Virus record (IMG/VR): IMGVR_UViG_3300025137_005412 | Coordinates: 62,001 to 126,000 of that record | DNA from: a virus | Strand: one strand, 5' to 3' | DNA length: 64,000 bases | Shown here: positions 58,678 to 64,000 of the stretch, in pieces | How positions within the stretch are numbered: position 1 is the stretch's first letter | Layout: every line of letters begins with the position of its first letter | Program-made: the position numbers and the translations under genes | The notes under the pieces: generated by a model | What the model saw: only the letters and a program-made list of their open reading frames with translations | The model's database searches: none | Told to the model about the DNA's origin: nothing

Positions 58678-59778
58678 ATGTCAACAGTAAGAAACAACTT
58701 TGCAGGATTCACAATCGCACCAACCGGATTTGGTGGAGATTCAGATAACGATTCCGATTTCGGTGAAAATCTAAACCGATCAATACAAGCAATCAATAAA
58801 TCTTATGCCATTAAATCAGGCGTACAAAACACATTCATCGATGGATACATAAATCAATTTGGTGCTTCATCACGTTTCTCTACAAATGAACAGAGAACAA
58901 TGCAGAACCTTATTAGAGAATCAATTAATGTTAATGGTATAACAATACGTTATATGCCAAGAGCATCTGATTATACTGATAATGTTTGGAATGAAAGACC
59001 TGAATCTCACTTTGATTCTGGTTATCAAATAGATATGCTTCTCGTAGCTTCTGCTGGATTTGAAGGTGAAGGAGATACTATGACTCTTTATGGTATGGAG
59101 TTCAGAGAAGAAGTTATAATGTCTGTTGCAATTAATAATTTTACACAAAAAGATTCTGATTATAGAACAGTACTTAAACAAAGACTTACTGATTCAGATG
59201 GTTTTGCTACAGGAGGTGAATCTGCTTCTAATGATTCTGATTCTGATCAATATCAAAAATTACTTTCAAAATTTGCAAGAACAAGACCACTTGAAGGTGA
59301 TCTTATTGTAATACCATTTGGTAGATCTGCACAAAACAAAAGTCAGTATGTACCAAAAGTCTTTGAAATTACTCGTGTGACCACATATCATGATGGTGCT
59401 TTCTTTCAATTAGGAAATAACTATCAATATAAGATACACGCTAAACTATTCGAATTATCTGGAGAAGACTTGTACTTCAATCCAACTGCTATTACATATA
59501 GTAATACAGGTTCAGCTACAAGTACTACAGACGAAATAGTCACGCAAGCGGCAACAGGAATTACATTTACTGATTCAGAAACTAAAGCTATTGACATAAC
59601 TGATAGTGATTTAATTACTGACTCTTGGGCTTCTAATACTGAAATTGAACAAAGAGCAGAAAGTCAAGAAGTCTATGATAATAATGGTGTAGTAAGAGAA
59701 ACACCGAAAACAATAACAGATGACTATACAGCGAGAGCTTTTGGTCAACCAGGAATAAGGAATTTGGATAATATCTAA
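58678..59778 (+). CDS. 14: neck protein gp14-like
   Basis: 366 residues (T4 gp14 is 256). The block ITIRYMPRASDYTDNVWNE, then FDSGYQIDMLLVASAGFEGEGDTMTLYGMEFREEV, matches the T4 neck protein family. A later RPLEGDLIVIPF and FQLGNNYQYKIHAKLFELSGED follow it. DSD insertions occur near residues 22-27 and 163-185. gp14 joins the portal side to the tail. It overlaps gp15 by 1 base, keeping the T4 14-15 order. The C-terminus is longer than in T4. Confidence 0.85.
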   Translation: MSTVRNNFAGFTIAPTGFGGDSDNDSDFGENLNRSIQAINKSYAIKSGVQNTFIDGYINQFGASSRFSTNEQRTMQNLIRESINVNGITIRYMPRASDYTDNVWNERPESHFDSGYQIDMLLVASAGFEGEGDTMTLYGMEFREEVIMSVAINNFTQKDSDYRTVLKQRLTDSDGFATGGESASNDSDSDQYQKLLSKFARTRPLEGDLIVIPFGRSAQNKSQYVPKVFEITRVTTYHDGAFFQLGNNYQYKIHAKLFELSGEDLYFNPTAITYSNTGSATSTTDEIVTQAATGITFTDSETKAIDITDSDLITDSWASNTEIEQRAESQEVYDNNGVVRETPKTITDDYTARAFGQPGIRNLDNI

Positions 59779-60644
59779 TGTTAGGAACTCACTTTTATCA
59801 CGAAACTGTTAAGACTGCAACTGCGGTCTTCGGTAGTTTATTCAACAACATCGTTATCAAAAGACGTGATGGTAAACTATTACCTGTTCCTATTTCTTAT
59901 GGTCCAAGACAAAAATGGTTGGAAGCTCAAAAAGGTTTAAGACCAACTGAAGAGATGTTTGAAAAACTATTACCAAGAATGTCTTATGAGTTTGTTGCAA
60001 TGGTTTATGATTCAAATAGAAAATTAAACAACAAACCAAATGTATTTAGATCTCCAGATAGTTTAGCTTATCCAAGACAAAAGGCTAATATGCCTACACC
60101 ATACACTTTATCATATACATTACATATTGAAACAAAGACATTGAATGATGGATGGCAAATTATAGAACAGATTGTACCATTCTTTAACCCAGCTTATACT
60201 GTCAAAGTAAGACATTTTCCTGCTGATGCAGATACTAATACACCAACACCTACAAATGCATTTGACATGCCGTTCCAACTTACATCAGTCACATGGACAG
60301 ATGATTGGACAGGAGATATTAATACAAGAAGAACCGTAGAATGGACACTAGAATTTGAAACAAAAACTTGGTTCCATGGACCGATTGCAGCAACAAAAGT
60401 AATCTTAGATTCAAGAGCAATAGTTGCTACTCCTGGAAATGCAACAGATTCTGATAGACAAGATCTTAACCTATTAAGAAGAAGTGATAGTGATCTTATG
60501 GGAGCTGATGTAGGTTATGCTGTGCTTCAGAAAAATGACTCTGAAGGTATATATGACAGTGACTCGAAAGTTAGTCCAAGTATTACAAACTTAACAGACT
60601 CTGATGGATTAAGAGTATTATTAGTACGAGATTTCAACCTCTAA
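59778..60644 (+). CDS. 15: tail sheath stabiliser and completion protein gp15
   Basis: 288 residues (T4 gp15 is 272). The shared blocks are FGSLFNNIVIKRRDGKLLPVPISYG at the start (T4 GDLFSNIQIKR), LPRMSYEFVAMVYDSNRK, YTLHIETKTLNDGWQIIEQIVPFFNPAY and RRTVEWTLEFETKTWF. gp15 caps the contracted-competent sheath and tube. The C-terminal 65 residues, beyond the conserved core, hold four to five DSD/DSE motifs. A late motif follows the stop. Confidence 0.93.
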   Translation: MLGTHFYHETVKTATAVFGSLFNNIVIKRRDGKLLPVPISYGPRQKWLEAQKGLRPTEEMFEKLLPRMSYEFVAMVYDSNRKLNNKPNVFRSPDSLAYPRQKANMPTPYTLSYTLHIETKTLNDGWQIIEQIVPFFNPAYTVKVRHFPADADTNTPTPTNAFDMPFQLTSVTWTDDWTGDINTRRTVEWTLEFETKTWFHGPIAATKVILDSRAIVATPGNATDSDRQDLNLLRRSDSDLMGADVGYAVLQKNDSEGIYDSDSKVSPSITNLTDSDGLRVLLVRDFNL

Positions 60645-60647
60645 TGG

Positions 60648-60655
60648 AATAAATA
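60648..60655 (+). promoter_or_regulatory. late-promoter motif AATAAATA, four bases before the ATG
   Basis: Octamer followed by AATC and the ATG at 60660, the same four-base spacing as at gp25. It lies 3 bases after the gp15 stop codon. Confidence 0.5.
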
Positions 60656-60659
60656 AATC

Positions 60660-62084
60660 ATGGCCACAAAAGATTTAATCAACTTAGGTATATCACCCGA
60701 CTCAGGAACAGGAGACTCGGCAAGAAAAGGTGGAGCAAAGATAAATGATTTGCTTTCAGATGTTTATAGTAAATTCGGTGACAATCCGATTGGTCAAGAT
60801 ATAGACAAACCTTTCTATGGTTATCGTAGAAGATTTGGTGAGTTTGAATATAGAGTTGGTGAATTACATCCTGCGGGAAAATACCTCAACATCTCTTTTA
60901 GAACTGTAAACGCCAATAGAGATTCAGATTACACAACTGGTTTTAAATTACTAGATCAAACAAGAGGTTGGAGAATCGATGCTGATTCAGATAATGATGG
61001 TATTCCAGATTTATATTTAGATTCAGAATTTTATTTTGCATCAAGAGGAGAAACTATCGATGTTGATGTTTCTGGTGTAGATGTAAATAGAACTGCTCAC
61101 GTAGTATTACCTATTGCACAAGCTGGTGATGTAATTAAAATAAGAGAATCAAGAGGTTCTTTCTCAAATGGTAGGTCAATGTCAATATGGACAACACCAT
61201 TTAGATTCAAAGATTCAGATCAAAGAGCTGAATGGAAAAACAATTCAAATAACGTTGTAGCACCACAAAATAAACACACATTTGTAAGAGACATTGATGG
61301 TACATTTCAAAATGCATCAGCATTTAGTATTCCATTTGATTCAGAAGGTGCAGTATTTTCTCAACGTTCATTAGGTTATGGTGTAAGTTATGCTGGTGAA
61401 CTTGGTTCATACGGTATTAAGTCTTCTATTGAACTAAATTCAAATCATTCTATATATGAGTTTACATATTCTGGCCATGATATTGGTTGGGTATTTGTAA
61501 GACATAATATAAGAGCATCAGCAAGAGATTCAGATAATTTAAAAATCTATACAGATATATTTGATTCAGATGATTGGCATCAAACAACTGCTAATTTCAC
61601 AATTGGCGGTGTCACAGAAGTTCCATCTGGTAGATATATGCTACCAATAACAAGATATTCGTTTGCTGATACAACATTTAGTAGAGAGTTTGAAAGTTTA
61701 CAATCTGTAATGGATGTTAAGATCTATAAAGCTGTAATGCAAGATGGAAACAAAACTACTATAAATAATGAAGTACTAGAATTTATTAGATCACAACTTT
61801 ATAACTCAATTGATTCTGAAATGGGTGCAAGTAATACTGATTCTGATAAAGTTTCAAGATTTAAAACGGTATGGGGTACTCAAGGTGCAGACTCAGATAG
61901 CGCACAACCTGGTTCCTATACAAATACAAATAGCTATGGTGCTGATGGTTATACTGGATTCAATGATGTTGATAAGATGTTTATTCCAGTTGATGTCACA
62001 ACAGTTATGGATAATGAAGGAAATGCAATTGTATTTTCACAAACAAAATTTAAAGGACAAGCAAAGATTATAACTTTAGGATAA
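60660..62084 (+). CDS. virion structural protein with calcium-type Asp repeat (474 aa)
   Basis: 474 residues. The N-terminus LINLGISPDSGTGD then KINDLL is the same module as in the gene at 57826. At residues 107-117 the run DADSDNDGIPD is a thrombospondin-type-3/OmpA-like calcium-binding motif. The middle (RRFGEFEYRVGELHPAGKY, ISFRTVN) is beta-rich. Several DSD motifs occur throughout. It is the second to last gene in the window and starts under its own late motif. T4 counterpart not recognised. Likely a tail fibre or whisker protein. Confidence 0.72.
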   Translation: MATKDLINLGISPDSGTGDSARKGGAKINDLLSDVYSKFGDNPIGQDIDKPFYGYRRRFGEFEYRVGELHPAGKYLNISFRTVNANRDSDYTTGFKLLDQTRGWRIDADSDNDGIPDLYLDSEFYFASRGETIDVDVSGVDVNRTAHVVLPIAQAGDVIKIRESRGSFSNGRSMSIWTTPFRFKDSDQRAEWKNNSNNVVAPQNKHTFVRDIDGTFQNASAFSIPFDSEGAVFSQRSLGYGVSYAGELGSYGIKSSIELNSNHSIYEFTYSGHDIGWVFVRHNIRASARDSDNLKIYTDIFDSDDWHQTTANFTIGGVTEVPSGRYMLPITRYSFADTTFSREFESLQSVMDVKIYKAVMQDGNKTTINNEVLEFIRSQLYNSIDSEMGASNTDSDKVSRFKTVWGTQGADSDSAQPGSYTNTNSYGADGYTGFNDVDKMFIPVDVTTVMDNEGNAIVFSQTKFKGQAKIITLG

Positions 62085-62087
62085 TAA

Positions 62088-64000
62088 ATGACTATTAATT
62101 TTAATAACGGCAGACCAACATATCAACACAGAAGATCTTTATCAACAGGATTGAATGCTGAAGGTCAACCAACCACAGATCAGATAGAACAAGGTGAGAT
62201 AGCCATTAACCTTTCTACAAGAAAGATTTATACAAAACGTCCTACTGTTTCTCGTGACTCTGATGGTAAATCAGATGTTTTAGAAGTAGGTAAAATATTA
62301 AGAAGTGGTGTTAAATATCGTCTTCCAGGATTTCAACCATTTGGTCAACAGATTCAAAATGGTGGTCAAATTAAAGTTATTTCAAGAAGAATTTTAGATT
62401 CAGATCAAGCTGGTTTATCAGTTAAAATTAAAATTAGACAACATGGATTTTTAGATTCTGATGAAGCACTAAACTATACAAGAGATTCAGATGCTTATGC
62501 TATAACCATGACAGATTCTGATGGTACAAATACATTAGCATCATCAGCTGCAAACAGAGATGGTACTATTACTAATGGTGATGGTAAAGCTTATATGATT
62601 CGTCATATACCAGTTTTCAAAGCTTTTTGTGATAGAGCTCAATCAGATAAGTTAAAGTTATTGCTTCATGATTCTGATGGTACCGCAGATTCTGATGGTA
62701 CTCCTGTTAATGCAGTTTCTGGTTCTAAATTTGGTGGTGGTATTGTAGAAGTATCTTTCAATATTGATTCAGATTTAAGTTCAACAGAAATAGCAACAAG
62801 AATTTCAAGTGCTGTAAATAGTTCATCAGCACTAGCCGCAATGGATGCTAAGATTAAAGCTGAAGTTGATAGAACAAGTCCAGATATTGTATACATTTAT
62901 GGTGGTGATAAAAAAATTACAGTAGAAGCTTCTGATAAATTTACTAAGACTATTGATAATTCAATCACACCATTATTTAAGTTTGTACCACAAGATTCAG
63001 ATACTAATTTCTTAAAGAGAGATTCAGAGAATGATTCAGACTTTGCAAAAAGAGTTGAAGTCACATTCTTCTACTTAGATGAAACAAAACCAAGAATTGC
63101 CGCTACTGGTGAGATCATGGATACTTCTACATTCGGTATTGATACTATTTCAAACTCACCTATCTTTGCAAGAAATTCTCTTATTCTAAAGAATGTGGTC
63201 GGTAATATTGGAACTGTTGATTCAGATCAAACAGCTCCTGGTCAAGTAAATGCTACAGAAAATAATAGATTCAAATTAAGACCAGCTGCATTTACCGGTG
63301 TTGATGAGATTATTGCACTTAATGCGGTTGCAGTTGTAAGTGCTACACCACCTGCATTTGATATTACTAACGGTTCATTATGGTTAGAAGATAATAGTAA
63401 TAAAACACCAAGATTTGATGCTGTTGATTCAGAAACCCATCACATGGAAGTTGTATTCAACAGAAGAGGCACATTCACAGGTAATCCAGATTCAGAATTC
63501 TCAGTTCCTTACGGTGCATTAGTAAATCAAACAGCTGCCGATTCAGATGATAAAGTATTAAACATTAATGTTGGAGATTCAGAAGCTGGTGTTGCAAGAA
63601 AAATTGTAAACTTATTAAATGATTCTGATTATAAAACAAGAGCAGGTAGAAAAGGAACAGCAATTCAAAGAAACTCTATGGGTTCAGGTCTCATGGGTAG
63701 ATATGATTCAGATTCAGATGGTTCTCCTAGAGGAACAGGCTATAAGTTCATATCAGTAATGTATGATTCAGAGCATGACTCTGATCTATTTGGTAAGAGA
63801 ATTTATCTACCAACAAATGATGATTCAGATGGTAGAAATATTGTAGTAAGAACTGGCACAGATACCGATCAACATTTTGATGGTCTTGTTATTGAGATAA
63901 TCAATAAACAAACAGAGACTGGTAGAACATTTGCAGGTTTCAGAGCCGCAGAGATTTACTTCTTAGATGCAACATTAATTGATGATCCTACAGCACAAAC
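62088..64000 (+). CDS. large virion/tail-fibre protein with many DSD motifs, 3' end missing
   Basis: The frame starts at 62088 and is open to the window edge (637 residues visible). The start (TINFNNGRPTYQHRRSLSTGLNAEGQ, then QIEQGEIAINLSTRKIYTK) is a common opening of marine phage fibre proteins, with a repeat seen in many tail fibres (GEIAINLSTRKIYTK). About 17 DSD tripeptides are spread over the visible part, among the densest in the window, often followed by Gly (DSDG). The rest is beta-rich. Likely a long fibre or side-arm subunit. The end is not visible, so the total length is unknown. Confidence 0.78.
   Translation, partial: MTINFNNGRPTYQHRRSLSTGLNAEGQPTTDQIEQGEIAINLSTRKIYTKRPTVSRDSDGKSDVLEVGKILRSGVKYRLPGFQPFGQQIQNGGQIKVISRRILDSDQAGLSVKIKIRQHGFLDSDEALNYTRDSDAYAITMTDSDGTNTLASSAANRDGTITNGDGKAYMIRHIPVFKAFCDRAQSDKLKLLLHDSDGTADSDGTPVNAVSGSKFGGGIVEVSFNIDSDLSSTEIATRISSAVNSSSALAAMDAKIKAEVDRTSPDIVYIYGGDKKITVEASDKFTKTIDNSITPLFKFVPQDSDTNFLKRDSENDSDFAKRVEVTFFYLDETKPRIAATGEIMDTSTFGIDTISNSPIFARNSLILKNVVGNIGTVDSDQTAPGQVNATENNRFKLRPAAFTGVDEIIALNAVAVVSATPPAFDITNGSLWLEDNSNKTPRFDAVDSETHHMEVVFNRRGTFTGNPDSEFSVPYGALVNQTAADSDDKVLNINVGDSEAGVARKIVNLLNDSDYKTRAGRKGTAIQRNSMGSGLMGRYDSDSDGSPRGTGYKFISVMYDSEHDSDLFGKRIYLPTNDDSDGRNIVVRTGTDTDQHFDGLVIEIINKQTETGRTFAGFRAAEIYFLDATLIDDPTAQ

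Noticed and set aside
57654-62084. gp13 neck protein between the 2090-aa gene and gp14
   Set aside because: The 280-aa protein is in the right place, but I could not see any block matching gp13, so it is left as an unnamed virion protein.
36347-64000. DSD runs as recent microsatellite expansion in DNA
   Set aside because: The tripeptides are dispersed, not tandem, and use several codon versions (GATTCAGAT, GATTCTGAT, GATAGTGAT, GACTCTGAC), so simple replication slippage does not explain them.
1-64000. tRNA genes, CRISPR arrays, integrase, transposase
   Set aside because: Intergenic gaps are all under about 190 bases; I saw no cloverleaf-like segment, repeat-spacer pattern, or recombinase motif. 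There is no gap over 300 bases without a gene.

Overview
KIND OF GENOME. This is a stretch of a T4-like (myovirus) phage genome that most resembles marine myophages of SAR11 (Pelagibacter) or similarly AT-rich marine bacteria. The evidence is dense, overlapping gene packing, a visibly AT-rich sequence, and recognisable T4 replication (gp32, gp59, gp33), baseplate (gp4/25/26/27/29/48/5/51/53/54, 6, 7, 8, 10-like) and neck/tail (gp14, gp15) genes. The sequence is also rich in host-like metabolic genes. I found no tRNA, rRNA, CRISPR, integrase or insertion sequence. The host assignment is inference. LAYOUT. 1-6271 (minus strand): small unknown genes, a SprT-like metalloprotease, a peroxiredoxin-glutaredoxin-MaoC hydratase cassette, then a sugar cassette (cytidylyltransferase, GalE-like epimerase, homologue of T4 DNA alpha-glucosyltransferase) and a small helix-turn-helix protein. 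6418-14726 (plus): one tightly overlapped operon holding a coiled-coil membrane protein, two small single-span membrane proteins, CsgF, CsgG, a curlin-repeat protein, a FecR-domain protein, a PA14-curlin fusion and a CHASE2-domain class III nucleotide cyclase. 14684-21496 (minus): radical SAM protein, gp32, gp59, alternative oxidase, gp33, a PD-(D/E)XK exonuclease, ClpX, IscU and two small proteins. 21546-36052 (plus, gp4 on minus): central baseplate and tail genes with a fatty-acid desaturase among them, then PAP2 phosphatase, HAD, SNase, PAAR spike tip, holin and lysozyme. 36049-43413 (minus): an A-type Fe-S carrier and five fibre or virion-surface genes. 43470-64000 (plus): outer baseplate wedge, neck and further virion proteins; the last gene runs off the window. 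HOW IT WORKS TOGETHER. The plus-strand blocks from 21546 and 43470, and the minus-strand block from 43413, are late virion genes; many are preceded by ATAAATA-type late-promoter motifs. Several starts have that motif exactly four bases before the ATG. The minus-strand early or middle genes tend to have GTATAAT elements. The auxiliary genes suggest the phage manages respiration (AOX), redox stress (Prx, Grx), Fe-S supply (IscU, A-type carrier, with a radical SAM client), proteolysis (ClpX), lipids (desaturase, MaoC), DNA or glycan glycosylation (AGT-like) and the cell envelope (curli channel and fibres). MOST UNUSUAL. (1) A phage curli secretion and fibre operon that also encodes a FecR protein and a membrane CHASE2 nucleotide cyclase. 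(2) A complete alternative oxidase placed between gp59 and gp33. (3) A pervasive Asp-Ser-Asp tripeptide in outer baseplate, fibre and neck proteins, absent or nearly absent from the inner hub. All identifications come from reading sequence and motifs by eye; no database search was run.
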